A stretch of DNA of 64,000 nucleotides from an uncultured Actinomycetes bacterium (GCA_903860915.1 CAIOSJ010000021.1:186001-250000), one strand, 5' to 3'; positions 25,926 through 35,645 are shown, counted from the first letter of the stretch. A program made the numbers and translations. Notes: generated by a model not told the origin, from the letters alone.

Positions 25926-27251
25926 TCAGGCGTGCTGCGAATCGAGACGCAAAACTATGGCCCGTACCGCTGCTACGAGATAGAGGCTTCCGGCCGCCAC
26001 AATCAAGTCCTCATCATTCGAATGTTCTCGTGCATGTGCGAGTGCTGATGCCACGCTGCGGTGCTCGACCACGCTCACCGAATGGGCGCGGAGCGCCGCG
26101 GCAACCTCAGCGGTCGGCATGGCGCGCGGTGACTGTGGCTCGCAGACGTGAAATTCCTTTATCCCAATTTCAATCAGCGGCGTAATCATGTCAGTAACGT
26201 CACGGCCATTCAACATGCCAATCACGCAGCGCCTCGTACCCTCGACATGAAAAGCGCCGTCCAGCGCCCGCGCCAATGCCGATACCCCCGCGGGATTATG
26301 AGCGCCGTCAACGACAATTGTCGGGCGTCGGGCCACCAACTCGAGGCGACCCGGCATGGCGGCGTGAGCGAAGGTGGTCCGTACGACTTCTTCGCCGAGC
26401 GCGCGGTCGAGAAAAAGTTCTGTCGCCGCCAAAGCGGTGGCGGCGTTAGCGCCTTGATGGATTCCGTGCAGGCTGAGACTGACGTCATCGTAGGTGGCAA
26501 ACGGTGTGGTCACGCTGATCAGACGCCCACCAACCGCAGTTTCGTTGCTCAGCAGCGAAAATGCCGTTCCGACCACGAACATCTCCGCACCGACGTCGGC
26601 GCTACGTGACGAAGCCGCCGCCACAACGTCTTCGTGGGTAGTACCGATCACGGCAGCCGACCCCTCTTTGATGATGCCTACTTTGTCACTCGCAATAGCC
26701 GCAATCGTTGTGCCCAGTATGGCCGCATGATCAATATCTACATTTGTGATCACCGCAACGGATCCGTTGATCACATTGGTGGAATCCCACGTACCACCCA
26801 GACCCACCTCAATTACAGCCACGTCAACCCCTTCATCGGAAAAGTGCAGAAAACCTCCCACGGTGAGGATTTCGAAACGGGTCAAACTAATACCCGTTAC
26901 TTTTTCAACATCAAAGAGTCGTCCGAGCAATGAGGTCAACTCGCCATCGTCAATAGCTGCCCCCGCGACGGCGATGCGCTCATTGACGGCGTGTAAATCG
27001 GGACTGGTGAAAGTACCAACCCGTAGCCCCACCCCGTCCAGCAGAGCCGAAATGAGTGTGGTGGTGGTTCCCTTGCCGTTCGTCCCCGTCACGTGGATAA
27101 CCGGGTAGTCCAGGTGCGGATCACCTAACGCACTAAGGGTGTCGAGAATTGGATCGAGAGTGGGGAACGATTGTCGATTGGGGGCCACACGCTCGAAATC
27201 TACGTGCGACTCCAGCCACTCGAGCGCTTCATCCAGCGAGGTAAAACCCAC
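25926..27251 (-). CDS. folC: folylpolyglutamate synthase / dihydrofolate synthase
   Basis: Mur-ligase-like enzyme that adds glutamate to dihydropteroate/folates. 441 residues with the ATP loop VTGTNGKGTTTTLIS, VIEVGLGGTWDSTN and the C-terminal-domain start PTIVVDGAHNPAG. Its start is 2 bases after the clpX stop, so translation is probably coupled. In streptomycetes valS usually lies between clpX and folC; here it does not. Confidence 0.94.
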   Translation of the reverse strand: MGFTSLDEALEWLESHVDFERVAPNRQSFPTLDPILDTLSALGDPHLDYPVIHVTGTNGKGTTTTLISALLDGVGLRVGTFTSPDLHAVNERIAVAGAAIDDGELTSLLGRLFDVEKVTGISLTRFEILTVGGFLHFSDEGVDVAVIEVGLGGTWDSTNVINGSVAVITNVDIDHAAILGTTIAAIASDKVGIIKEGSAAVIGTTHEDVVAAASSRSADVGAEMFVVGTAFSLLSNETAVGGRLISVTTPFATYDDVSLSLHGIHQGANAATALAATELFLDRALGEEVVRTTFAHAAMPGRLELVARRPTIVVDGAHNPAGVSALARALDGAFHVEGTRRCVIGMLNGRDVTDMITPLIEIGIKEFHVCEPQSPRAMPTAEVAAALRAHSVSVVEHRSVASALAHAREHSNDEDLIVAAGSLYLVAAVRAIVLRLDSQHA

Positions 27252-27253
27252 CG

Positions 27254-28510
27254 TTAACTAGCGCGACGCGAGCGCGGAGGTTTGCGCAATTCGTACGTCG
27301 GCGTAGATGTCTTGCGAACGGCGTCCGCAGTAATGGTGCAGCGCACGACGTCGCTGCGACCGGGAACATCAAACATCACGTCAAGAAGCACATCTTCTAA
27401 AATCGACCGGAGGCCGCGAGCACCCGTTTGACGTTCGAGTGCGAGGTCGGCGATGACAATCAGTGCTTCGGGCTCAATCACCAAATCCACGCCGTCCATC
27501 GCCAGCACCGCCTGGAACTGCTTGACCAGGGAATTCTTCGGTTCGCTCAACACGGAAATCAGCATGTCGCGATCAAGCTGCTGGACCGCACCCACGATGG
27601 GGAGTCGACCAATAAACTCAGGAATCAGCCCGAACTTAATGAGATCTTCGGGGAGAACTTGACGGAAAAGTTCAGCGCCACCTTTGCGCTTGGCTTCAAC
27701 GGGTTGCCCAAAACCGATTGACTTCTTTCCGAGACGACGTTCAATCACGTCCTCCAGACCGGCGAAGGCACCACCGCAAATAAACAAAATGTTGGTCGTA
27801 TCGATGGTGATGAATTCCTGGTGGGGGTGCTTGCGACCACCCTGTGGCGGAACGCTAGCCGTCGTGCCTTCGAGAATTTTCAAGAGAGCCTGCTGCACGC
27901 CCTCACCCGACACGTCGCGAGTAATTGAAGGGTTCTCGCTCTTTCGAGCCACCTTGTCGATTTCGTCGATGTAGATAATGCCCCGCTCCGCACGCTTCAC
28001 GTCGTAATCGGCCGCCGTCAGCAGTTTGAGCAGAATATTTTCAACGTCCTCGCCCACGTACCCCGCTTCGGTGAGAGCCGTCGCATCGGCGATCGCAAAA
28101 GGGACGTTCAAGAGACGGGCCAGGGTTTGAGCAAGGAAGGTTTTCCCGCAACCAGTCGGTCCCAACATCAGAACATTGGACTTTGCTACTTCAATTTCGT
28201 CCGTCGAACGCGGTCCCGACTGGATTCGCTTGTAGTGGTTGTAGACCGCCACCGAGAGAATCTTCTTGGCGTCGCTTTGGCCGATGACGTACTGGTCCAA
28301 GAAGGCCGAAATTTCTCGAGGTTTGGGCAATTCCGTGAGATCGGCTTCAGGACGATCACCGAATTCATCAGCGATGATTTCGTTGCAGAGCGTGATGCAC
28401 TCGTCACAAATGTAGACCCCGGCACCAGCAATGAGTTTACGAACAGCCTTTTGACCCTTTGAGCAGAAACTGCACTTAATGAGTTCGCTGCCTTCACCAA
28501 ACTTTGCCAC
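27254..28510 (-). CDS. clpX: ATP-dependent Clp protease ATP-binding subunit ClpX
   Basis: AAA+ unfoldase feeding ClpP. I take the second in-frame GTG (28510): GGAGGG lies 8 bases before it, whereas it would abut the first GTG at 28519. This gives 418 residues starting [13 protein letters not shown]. The N-terminal C4 zinc finger uses C13, C16, C35 and C38. Walker A is [12 protein letters not shown], Walker [10 protein letters not shown], sensor 2 region ARGLRSILE; the IGF-type ClpP-binding loop reads IGFGQPVEA. Cotranscribed with clpP 69 bases upstream. Confidence 0.95.
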   Translation of the reverse strand: MAKFGEGSELIKCSFCSKGQKAVRKLIAGAGVYICDECITLCNEIIADEFGDRPEADLTELPKPREISAFLDQYVIGQSDAKKILSVAVYNHYKRIQSGPRSTDEIEVAKSNVLMLGPTGCGKTFLAQTLARLLNVPFAIADATALTEAGYVGEDVENILLKLLTAADYDVKRAERGIIYIDEIDKVARKSENPSITRDVSGEGVQQALLKILEGTTASVPPQGGRKHPHQEFITIDTTNILFICGGAFAGLEDVIERRLGKKSIGFGQPVEAKRKGGAELFRQVLPEDLIKFGLIPEFIGRLPIVGAVQQLDRDMLISVLSEPKNSLVKQFQAVLAMDGVDLVIEPEALIVIADLALERQTGARGLRSILEDVLLDVMFDVPGRSDVVRCTITADAVRKTSTPTYELRKPPRSRRAS

Positions 28511-28579
28511 GATATGCACCCTCCGACACGGTCTTTATCCTTCACCATCCTAGAAGGTGGCTAGCGAAAAAATGGGTTG

Positions 28580-29188
28580 CTAGTTACGTGAGGTGATTAC
28601 TTCATCGATGAGACCGTATTGCACGGCCTCTTCGGCGGTAATAACGAAGTCGCGATCAGTGTCCTTGGCGATGCGCTCGACAGTTTGACCAGTGTCGTGA
28701 GACAACATCTCGTTCAACAAATCACGCATGCGCAAAATCTCTCGAGCTTGGATCTCGATGTCGGAGGCCTGGCCACCAACGCCACCCCAGGGCTGGTGCA
28801 TGAGAACGCGAGCGTGCGGCAGGGCGTATCGCTTGCCTTTCGTACCGGCGCCGAGCAGCACGGCGGCAGCGGACGCGGCTTGACCAAAGCAGAATGTCGA
28901 CACGTCGGGCTTGATGTACTTCATGGTGTCGTAGATCGCGAGCAGACCCGTGATGTCGCCACCCGGTGAGTTGATGTAGAGGTGAATATCGCGGTCCGAA
29001 TCCTCGGACTCCAAAAAGAGCATTTGAGCACAAATCAGATTTGCGACAGTGTCATCAATCGGCGTCCCCAGGAAAACGATGCGCTCCTTCAGGAGACGAC
29101 TGTAGAGATCGTAGGCTCGCTCGCCGCGACTCGACGACTCGACCACCGTTGGCACGAGATAATTTCGCGGATTCATGTACTCATTCAT
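28580..29188 (-). CDS. clpP: ATP-dependent Clp protease proteolytic subunit
   Basis: Serine peptidase subunit forming the Clp chamber. 202 residues, with catalytic S106 ([12 protein letters not shown]), H131 (LMHQPWGG) and D176 (AKDTDRD). Actinobacteria often encode two ClpP proteins in tandem; only one is at this locus. It lies 9 bases after tig and before clpX, the usual order. Confidence 0.95.
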   Translation of the reverse strand: MNEYMNPRNYLVPTVVESSSRGERAYDLYSRLLKERIVFLGTPIDDTVANLICAQMLFLESEDSDRDIHLYINSPGGDITGLLAIYDTMKYIKPDVSTFCFGQAASAAAVLLGAGTKGKRYALPHARVLMHQPWGGVGGQASDIEIQAREILRMRDLLNEMLSHDTGQTVERIAKDTDRDFVITAEEAVQYGLIDEVITSRN

Positions 29189-29197
29189 AATTCCACC

Positions 29198-30532
29198 CTA
29201 GAGGGTATCGGTCGCACTCTGGTCGGATTCTAGGAGAGTGCGGTCAATCTCGGCACCCGTTTCATCAACGTAGGTCGCGTTACTCATCAACCAGCGCGAT
29301 GCCTTCATCTTGGCCACTTCAGCGTGAAAGGCCACTACTCGGCCGGAGTCGCGCAGGTTCTTGCTCAATTCCTCCGCCGTCACATTCATGGAAATAGCCG
29401 TTTCAATAAGTTCTTGCTCGACTTCGTCCGGCGTGGGGTCCAGGTTCTCGGCCTTTACCAGCGCCCGCAAAGCGAGGTCCAACTGAACACCCTTGACGGC
29501 ATCCTGGCGCAAAGTTTCGACCAACTGCTCGGGCGTCTGATTGGTGACCTGCAAGAACATCTCCACTGACAGACGCTGCTGTTCGAGGCGGTGTCCGAGA
29601 TCGTGGAGACGTTGATCAGTCTCCTGCTCGACCAAAACATCAGGGGCGAACTCCGGGGCCACCAGTTCGGCCAAAGCCGCTAGGGCGTTGTCGCGTCGCG
29701 ACATCTGCGCTTCGATGACTTTACGGCGACGTAGCTGGGTAACGAGGTCGTCGCGGAACGCGTCCACTGTTTCGAAATCGCTATTTTCCGCCATCCACTC
29801 GTCGGTCAGATCGGGAAGTATTTTCTCCTTGACGTTGACAATTTCAAAGTGCCAATTCATAGCCATGGCCTGCGGACCACGACCCGTGAGGTCCAGGGTC
29901 TCCCCCGCCTTCAGGCCGAGGCTGAGTTCATCTAGGCCGTCGGTGATCTGATTCGAACCGATGGTGTACGCGAAATCCTGGACCTCAATGGGCTCGACCT
30001 CACCCTGGGGGTCGACGGCCGTGACGTTCAGCGTGACAACATCGCCAGTGAGAATTGGGCGATCAACGTCTTCGAGGTGAGCGTCAGTTTCGCGTAATCG
30101 GTTGATCTGCTCTTCGATTTCACTATCGGCAACATTGGGCGAGGGGATTTCCACCTTGATGGATTTGTAATTCGAAATCTGAACCTCGGGACGCACTTCA
30201 ACTTCAGCCTCGAATTTAAGAGTGCCCGTCTCCTCGCCCTCGACGATGTTGATTTCGGGCTGACCGATGGGGTCGATCAGCGTGTCGGCTACGGCGTGGG
30301 CGTAGAAGTCGGGCATGCCGTTTCGAATGGCTTCGCCGCGCAAGGCCACGGGTCCCCCCAACCGCGCTTCAATCATGTTCTTCGGAGCCTTACCCTTGCG
30401 GAAGCCCTTGACGTCAATTTGTTGGGCGAGCTCCTTCGCGGTGCGGTCAATGACCTCTGCGAGATCGGGTTCGTCAACCTCCACCGTGAGTTTGATTTTG
30501 TTGTTGTCGAGGACTGTGGCTGTGGCACGCAT
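29198..30532 (-). CDS. tig: trigger factor
   Basis: Ribosome-bound chaperone. 444 residues with the L23-docking signature GFRKGKAPKNMIEARLG, a central FKBP-like domain (about 155-240) and the C-terminal helical arms. The ATG at 30532 has no Shine-Dalgarno; the preceding bases read TTTCTCCTT, and a TAGGCT lies 13-18 bases upstream, so the mRNA may be nearly leaderless. First gene of the tig-clpP-clpX-folC-ndk series. Confidence 0.95.
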   Translation of the reverse strand: MRATATVLDNNKIKLTVEVDEPDLAEVIDRTAKELAQQIDVKGFRKGKAPKNMIEARLGGPVALRGEAIRNGMPDFYAHAVADTLIDPIGQPEINIVEGEETGTLKFEAEVEVRPEVQISNYKSIKVEIPSPNVADSEIEEQINRLRETDAHLEDVDRPILTGDVVTLNVTAVDPQGEVEPIEVQDFAYTIGSNQITDGLDELSLGLKAGETLDLTGRGPQAMAMNWHFEIVNVKEKILPDLTDEWMAENSDFETVDAFRDDLVTQLRRRKVIEAQMSRRDNALAALAELVAPEFAPDVLVEQETDQRLHDLGHRLEQQRLSVEMFLQVTNQTPEQLVETLRQDAVKGVQLDLALRALVKAENLDPTPDEVEQELIETAISMNVTAEELSKNLRDSGRVVAFHAEVAKMKASRWLMSNATYVDETGAEIDRTLLESDQSATDTL

Positions 30533-30571
30533 AAGGAGAAATAGCCTACCGTTATCGCGGCCTCGTGTTGT

Positions 30572-31387
30572 TTAGATGATTACCGCCATGTTTTCCGCAA
30601 ATTTTCGGGCCAGTTCGGCGCTGCCCTCTACGTGGACCGCAGTGGAAGCCAAGAAGGCTTCCGCCGAGATGCGCCCAGCCACTCGACGCCAGAACAGAGC
30701 GGCTGGCGTTGTGACTTCAAGACTCGGAGTATCGCCGAGGCTCGTTTGAGCTGCAGCCCGCCCATTCTCGATGCGAACGCAAATTTCGCGCGCTAGTCGC
30801 CCGGAAAGGTAGATGCGAAGCGTTGCTGCTTCCGGAGCACGAACTAATTTGCCAAAAATGTAGGGAATCGCACTTTCGCAGCGATTGATAACGACCTCTT
30901 CACCAGTCCCGTGATCATCGGCGGGCATAAGCAATGCGTCACGAATATCTTGTAGGTGAATCCAAGAGTCGAAGAGCCTCGTTTCTTGGTAACGATGGTA
31001 GGGAACCTCCCCTTCCGGGCTCCATCCGACCTCCATCCACTTTTCCTCGCTCAGCGCACGTAATCGCCGCAGGGATTCACCGGTGACGTCGAGAAACTCA
31101 CTACGCAGATCGGCGACGGAGTAACTCCGACGTGCTGCGACGAAGGCTTCATTCATTTCTCCGACAGAATTTTTTACGTGTGGGGGAAAGGTGTCGGTGA
31201 AGCGCGGAGTGCCCTGGCCTTGGCCAAATAACTCGAAACCAATCAGGTGACTATAAACATCTCGAACACTCCAACCAGGGCAGGGGCTGGGCCGGTCAAG
31301 ATCGGCCTCAGAGCAAAATTCCAGAAGGGCTTCGGTGCTTGACCACACGCCAGCGAGGCCCTCGGTGATCCACTCGTACGTACTCAT
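30572..31387 (-). CDS. maleylpyruvate-isomerase-family (DinB-like) protein
   Basis: 271 residues of the TIGR03083 type: an N-terminal DinB-like four-helix domain (PCPGWSVRDVYSHLIGFE; HxxH-type metal ligands H47 and the later ETRLFDSWIHLQDIRD) followed by an SCP2-like C-terminal domain. Members use mycothiol or other thiols, which fits an actinobacterium. Substrate unknown. ATG start at 31387. It lies upstream of tig on the same strand, 39 bases away, so it may be read into tig. Confidence 0.82.
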   Translation of the reverse strand: MSTYEWITEGLAGVWSSTEALLEFCSEADLDRPSPCPGWSVRDVYSHLIGFELFGQGQGTPRFTDTFPPHVKNSVGEMNEAFVAARRSYSVADLRSEFLDVTGESLRRLRALSEEKWMEVGWSPEGEVPYHRYQETRLFDSWIHLQDIRDALLMPADDHGTGEEVVINRCESAIPYIFGKLVRAPEAATLRIYLSGRLAREICVRIENGRAAAQTSLGDTPSLEVTTPAALFWRRVAGRISAEAFLASTAVHVEGSAELARKFAENMAVII

Positions 31388-31458
31388 TGAGGCTCCATTA
31401 TGGAGACATTCTTAGCAAGAAGTACTTAGGGCGACGTGAATGTGTCACGATAGAGGGA

Positions 31459-31536
31459 CGGGAAGTAGCGCAGCTTGGTTAGCGCGCCTGCTTTGGGAGC
31501 AGGAGGCCGCGGGTTCGAATCCCGCCTTCCCGACCA
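31459..31536 (+). tRNA. tRNA-Pro(TGG)
   Basis: Cloverleaf with acceptor CGGGAAG/CTTCCCG, anticodon stem CCTGC/GCAGG with loop TTTGGGA (anticodon TGG) and T-arm GCGGGTTCGAATCCCGC. CCA is encoded (31534-31536). Lies between the divergent DinB-like gene and the convergent helicase gene. Confidence 0.97.
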
Positions 31537-31576
31537 CGTGCGCTGAATCCTGGGGCTAGCGACTTTGGCCTTACTT

Positions 31577-33298
31577 TCAGTCAGATTGCGCGTCGAGGGC
31601 CGCGCGCAGTTCGCTCAGATTGGCCGTCGTCGTAATCATCGAAGTCCTCGCAACCTCCACTAGTTCGTCCACGAAGGATTCGTGCGCGCCGAGTCGCGGA
31701 TCTTCGTCGGTGCCGTTCGCAAAAAGAATCACAAATCTCGCATCGCGGCCGTCGCTCTTTCGACGCATCACGCGACCCATGCGTTGAATCATTTGTCGAC
31801 GTTGTTTGGACGAGGCCACGATTATTGCCAGGTCCGCGTCAGGTACGTCCACTCCTTCTTCCAAGGTTTGCACCGAGGCCAGAACTCGCAACCCCCCCGA
31901 GGCAAACTTCCTCATCATTACGTCGCGCTCCTGGGTGTCAATACCACTGTGGTGCGCCGCAACCGCAATATTCTGCGCCAGCAGGCTGGTCGCAATAGCC
32001 TCGGCTGACGTGATGGACTGAGTGAAGATGAGGGTGCGGTCAGCGTCTCCCAGTACCGGGACCAGGCACTCCAACGCCAGCGTCTTGGCTGGTGTTTCCG
32101 CCAAAAGCTCCTTCTTGTCGCCCCACGCTTTCAACCAGCGCTGAGCCACCATTCCCTCCTCGCGCTTTCCGCGTGTTGTGAGACGAATGACGTCATCGAG
32201 AAAAGCCGAGAAGGGCTGAGGCCGACAGCCGTAGACCGTGATCAACTTTCGACGAAGTTTGGACAGTTGTCGCTGCAACACGATGTACTTCTGTTTCTCC
32301 TCCTCAGAAAACTCCACCCCGACAAAGGCCACGCGAACGTTCGTGATCACGCCATCATCAATCGCCCGCTGGTAGCCCAGCCGAAAAACCACCTTGTTGA
32401 AGTAGGGCAAGAGAATGGTTTCGTGAGCGTCATCCAAACGCTCGTGCGTCGCCGAAAGACCCAGTCGAGAAGCGAAGGCGGGATCAAGAGCTAATTGACT
32501 CATTTTCGCGCCCGCCCGGTGGCACTCGTCGGCGACCAAGAGGCCCGCTGCACCATGGAGAGGAAAAGATCGGGTTCGAGCTGAGGCCAGCACCGCTACA
32601 ACGACATCGAAGTAGTCAAGATCGTCGTCAGCTCCGTTACCTACTCGACCAATACGAAAACGGGGAAACTGCTCGCGGAGAATCCCGACCCACTGATCCA
32701 GCAGCACCACGGTCGGAACGAGGACCAGAACCTTTCCAGAATTGTCCAAGTGCTCGGCTATCGCTGCCACCGCTAGGCGAGTCTTTCCCGCTCCCGTGAC
32801 GGCGTCAATGATGCCCTCGGATCGATTCGCTTTCCACGCAGCTAGCGCCTCGATCTGCCAACGGTAGAGCCCGAAGGGGTTTTCAGTTGTGACGGCCGGA
32901 GGGTCTTGGGATACCCGTGGTTGCGTCGACTGCTTTTCGAACTTCGCCAACAGCTCGGGGTCAAATTCCGAGACGTCGAAAATGCGATCGAACTCATCAG
33001 GTGGACGAATGGTGGGGGCTGACTCGTCGGAAGCTTTTGTTTCGTCCTTGACGCGTGTGATTGCCACGTACGGCTTCACGTCAAGGGACCAATCTGCTGG
33101 GTACCACAAGGGGGCGGACCCCTCGCCCGCCGCGCTGATGAACACCTGTGTATTCGCGTAGAGAAGTGAGTTCACTATCTTCTTGTCACAACCCAGTATG
33201 CGGGCAATCTCTCGCCCAGTGATGCCGGGTGTCGCCGACACGGCGGCCGCGATGTCATGGATTCCGATCGCCTCGGAACCCTCCTTGCTCAGTGCCAT
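31577..33298 (-). CDS. SF2 DEAD/DEAH-type helicase with N-terminal winged helix
   Basis: Superfamily 2 helicase of the XPB/RadD-like kind. From the ATG at 33298 (GAGGAG upstream) it has 573 residues. An N-terminal winged-helix-like region (about 10-65, IAAAVSATPGITGREIARIL) precedes the RecA-like domains: Q-like YRWQIEALAAW, Walker A VTGAGKT (167-173), motif II DECH, motif III SAT, motif V LEEGVDVP, and motif VI QRMGRVMRR. All ATPase motifs are intact. No nuclease domain. It stands alone on the minus strand beside tRNA-Pro; repair or phage-defence helicases have this build, but nothing nearby settles which. Confidence 0.85.
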   Translation of the reverse strand: MALSKEGSEAIGIHDIAAAVSATPGITGREIARILGCDKKIVNSLLYANTQVFISAAGEGSAPLWYPADWSLDVKPYVAITRVKDETKASDESAPTIRPPDEFDRIFDVSEFDPELLAKFEKQSTQPRVSQDPPAVTTENPFGLYRWQIEALAAWKANRSEGIIDAVTGAGKTRLAVAAIAEHLDNSGKVLVLVPTVVLLDQWVGILREQFPRFRIGRVGNGADDDLDYFDVVVAVLASARTRSFPLHGAAGLLVADECHRAGAKMSQLALDPAFASRLGLSATHERLDDAHETILLPYFNKVVFRLGYQRAIDDGVITNVRVAFVGVEFSEEEKQKYIVLQRQLSKLRRKLITVYGCRPQPFSAFLDDVIRLTTRGKREEGMVAQRWLKAWGDKKELLAETPAKTLALECLVPVLGDADRTLIFTQSITSAEAIATSLLAQNIAVAAHHSGIDTQERDVMMRKFASGGLRVLASVQTLEEGVDVPDADLAIIVASSKQRRQMIQRMGRVMRRKSDGRDARFVILFANGTDEDPRLGAHESFVDELVEVARTSMITTTANLSELRAALDAQSD

Positions 33299-33449
33299 AG
33301 CTCTCCTCGTTGTCAACGACCATAGAGGCGGGCTGCGACACAGATTTCATTGATGTCGGCTAGTGGTGTTCATCCCCAGTGAACCTTCAAATGAGGGCGA
33401 CCTATGGGGCCGTGTTCTTCCACCAAGACTCATTGTGCTTTCTGGCGAA

Positions 33450-34910
33450 TTAGCCGCATCCACGACAGAAGCTGGGGGAAATCTGTATCAAGGACGAAGA
33501 AATCGCCTCGATGTTCCAGGCGCGGCCATCATCAGACGTAAAGCGAAAAACGGGAATCAGCCAACGAATTCCACTACTCGCCTGATAGGTCCCCAGAACA
33601 ATTGAGACCCCCGTCAGGGTGACCGAAACAATGGGAGGACCTGGCAACACCGAGCTCGTGGGGCCGGAGTTCGGTGGTAGAGCGGGAGCACTGGGCGCAG
33701 AGCCCCCTACAGAGCCCGAGGGGTCCGGAATATTTACCGGTGGTGGACCAGTGGCACTGGGCGCAAGGGGAGGTGGTGGAACCAGGCCACCGCTCGTTGA
33801 CGGCACGGGCACAGTTCCCCCTGACGTCGTGATTGTCGACGACTGGTGGCGTGGTGGTGACATCACCTTCGTAGTGTCAAACCTGCTCTTTTCTTGCACG
33901 TTCATTGCGGTAATGGCATCGGCCGGTGACCGAAGGGGGTAGGTGACGGCCGACCCCGTCATGAGCAATGGTCCACTGGCATTCAGCAGCGAACCATTGG
34001 CATCAACGGTGAGGAAAAGATTCTGATCTGTACTTATGCCGTCAACGGCCAGAGTGAACTGACCCGTATATTGAACGGTCGGTGTCGACCCGTCAGTCAT
34101 AGTCATGACGCCAATCTCGGGCTGCGTGAGCGTAACCGTCATGGCCAGACGCCTCACGATGCCTGTGGCGGCACTCGTCACCAAATCTTCCACGTGCGGT
34201 GACACCCTCTGGGCGTTCGCGGTGGGTTCACCAATGGTGGCTGGCGGCCGCGCCACCGGCGCCACCGCATTACCGATTCCAGCGATTGCCCCCGTTGGCT
34301 CCCCCGGCATAATCAAGGGGGGACTCGCCGGTGCCGTTGACGTGAAGGACCAGTATCCACCGTTGGCTGCACTTTGGTTGTACGTGACCGATCGCCCCGT
34401 CGCGTCCGTGGCGATCCAACTGGCTTCCGAGTCCGTCGACGTGTTCGCGTTTGCATTGGTGGCGTTGTCGATGGGTGCTGCAGTGATGCCGAAGGCATCA
34501 GCCACGGTTTGTGCCTCAACTCGAGGATCCTGCGGAGAACTTAATTCGTAGGCCGAAGATTGGCTGGCCGGTGACTGCAGGTCGCCCGTAGTAATGAATT
34601 CATACTGCGCCCACACGGCCACTGAGCCGTGAGATGGTGCGATCTGGGACCTCGCCCCAATCGCACTCAGGGACAACAGTGGCATCGAGGGCGCCGCAAT
34701 CGTCATGAGGGAGATAAGGCCCGTCATCAGCGCACCCGAAATCCCTACGCCGGACAACCATCGAACTTTGTAACCCGCCGGGACTCGGTTACTGCGCAGG
34801 CGCGGCTGTTTGAGAACACGTTCGATTATGCCGTCGAAATCTCGGGGATGGTGCGAGTAGTCACTCGCTGGATCCGCAGCCGTTAGTCGGTCATGTGGGT
34901 TAACTATCAT
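33450..34910 (-). CDS. membrane-anchored extracytoplasmic protein paired with ECF sigma factor
   Basis: Unrecognised 486-residue protein. Cytoplasmic N-terminus of about 50 residues (DFDGIIERVLKQPRLRSNR), one hydrophobic segment (about 51-80), then a long extracytoplasmic part: a beta-rich middle, a proline-rich linker (about 360-430, with VPPPPLAP and TGPPPVNIP), and a last beta segment. Its only two cysteines form CRGC at the extreme C-terminus. ATG at 34910 with TTAGGAGGGA upstream, 15 bases after the sigma factor stop. Size and topology suit an anti-sigma factor or a sigma-controlled envelope sensor, but the zinc anti-sigma HxxxCxxC motif is absent. Function inferred from pairing only. 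The 150 bases after it, to the helicase start, hold no gene. Confidence 0.7.
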   Translation of the reverse strand: MIVNPHDRLTAADPASDYSHHPRDFDGIIERVLKQPRLRSNRVPAGYKVRWLSGVGISGALMTGLISLMTIAAPSMPLLSLSAIGARSQIAPSHGSVAVWAQYEFITTGDLQSPASQSSAYELSSPQDPRVEAQTVADAFGITAAPIDNATNANANTSTDSEASWIATDATGRSVTYNQSAANGGYWSFTSTAPASPPLIMPGEPTGAIAGIGNAVAPVARPPATIGEPTANAQRVSPHVEDLVTSAATGIVRRLAMTVTLTQPEIGVMTMTDGSTPTVQYTGQFTLAVDGISTDQNLFLTVDANGSLLNASGPLLMTGSAVTYPLRSPADAITAMNVQEKSRFDTTKVMSPPRHQSSTITTSGGTVPVPSTSGGLVPPPPLAPSATGPPPVNIPDPSGSVGGSAPSAPALPPNSGPTSSVLPGPPIVSVTLTGVSIVLGTYQASSGIRWLIPVFRFTSDDGRAWNIEAISSSLIQISPSFCRGCG

Positions 34911-34925
34911 CTTCGTCCCTCCTAA

Positions 34926-35459
34926 CTATTTCTGTCCGCTGCGCTCTTCAAATTTCACTACGGGATCCAAAGGTTGAAAAGCTTCGCGAAAATGTGCCTG
35001 GGCGCGCGAGACCCTCACCGCCACCGATGTTTCGGGCATCATCACAATGGCCGCTATCTCGGCGTTGCTACAACCATCCCAAACCTTGAGCAAGAGCACT
35101 TCACGATCGACTGCGCTCAGTGACGCCAGCGCGATAGTCACGGCTTCGTCGGCGAGGACGATGTCCTCGGCCGAGGGTGACAAAGCGGACGGTGAGAGAG
35201 TTTTTTCCATTGCGCGGCGGCGATACCACGAGCGCTTTGCGTTACGCAAAACATTGCGAGCCACACCGATCATCCACGCTCGTTCGGCGTCCACCGGCAC
35301 GTCATCAATTCGACGCCAAATAACAATCAAGGTCTCTTCGACGATGTCGTCAAGATCACTAGTACTGAGCGGGTGCATACGTCGCTGGAGGTACGAGGAA
35401 AGCGCCCCAACGTTCTCCGTGGCGAGGCGACGGAGTTTGTTTTCTTGCTCTCGTTTCAT
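34926..35459 (-). CDS. ECF-type RNA polymerase sigma factor
   Basis: 177 residues with sigma region 2 (LDDIVEETLIVIWRRIDDVP ... WMIGVARNVLRNAKRSW) and region 4 (LSAVDREVLLLKVWDGCSNAEIAAI, MPETSVAVRVSRA). No extra C-terminal domain. ATG at 35459 with AGGTACTAGG upstream. Coupled to the membrane protein gene below, the usual sigma/anti-sigma arrangement. An inverted repeat lies 28-52 bases upstream. Regulon unknown. Confidence 0.88.
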   Translation of the reverse strand: MKREQENKLRRLATENVGALSSYLQRRMHPLSTSDLDDIVEETLIVIWRRIDDVPVDAERAWMIGVARNVLRNAKRSWYRRRAMEKTLSPSALSPSAEDIVLADEAVTIALASLSAVDREVLLLKVWDGCSNAEIAAIVMMPETSVAVRVSRAQAHFREAFQPLDPVVKFEERSGQK

Positions 35460-35486
35460 TACCTAGTACCTGTCCGCTGACGCTTC

Positions 35487-35511
35487 AAACTTTCACAGGG
35501 CCTGAAAGTTT
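35487..35511 (-). terminator. hairpin between tRNA-Arg and ECF sigma gene
   Basis: Perfect 9-base arms AAACTTTCA (35487-35495) and TGAAAGTTT (35503-35511) around CAGGGCC. It lies 18 bases past the tRNA-Arg end and 28 bases before the sigma factor start, both on the minus strand. It may end the tRNA transcript or serve as an operator for the sigma gene; the T run is only three bases. Confidence 0.45.
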
Positions 35512-35528
35512 TTCGCTCGTTCATTTAG

Positions 35529-35602
35529 TGCCCCCGGCAGGAGTCGAACCTGCAACCTGACGGGTAGAAACCGTCTGCTCTATCCAATTGAGCTACGGAG
35601 GC
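35529..35602 (-). tRNA. tRNA-Arg(TCT)
   Basis: On the minus strand: acceptor GCCTCCG/CGGGGGC, D-arm GCTCAATTGGATAGAGC, anticodon stem GACGG/CCGTC with loop TTTCTAC (anticodon TCT), T-arm GCAGGTTCGACTCCTGC, discriminator A. CCA is not encoded. Confidence 0.96.
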
Positions 35603-35645
35603 GTACCGATATCGTACCTAGCCCTGGCTCGGACACTTTAACTTC

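Noticed and set aside
33619..34551. Plus-strand frames opposite the sigma-partner gene encoding Pro/Gly-rich proteins
   Set aside because: They mirror the proline-rich, low-complexity minus-strand gene, have no ribosome sites and no family features.
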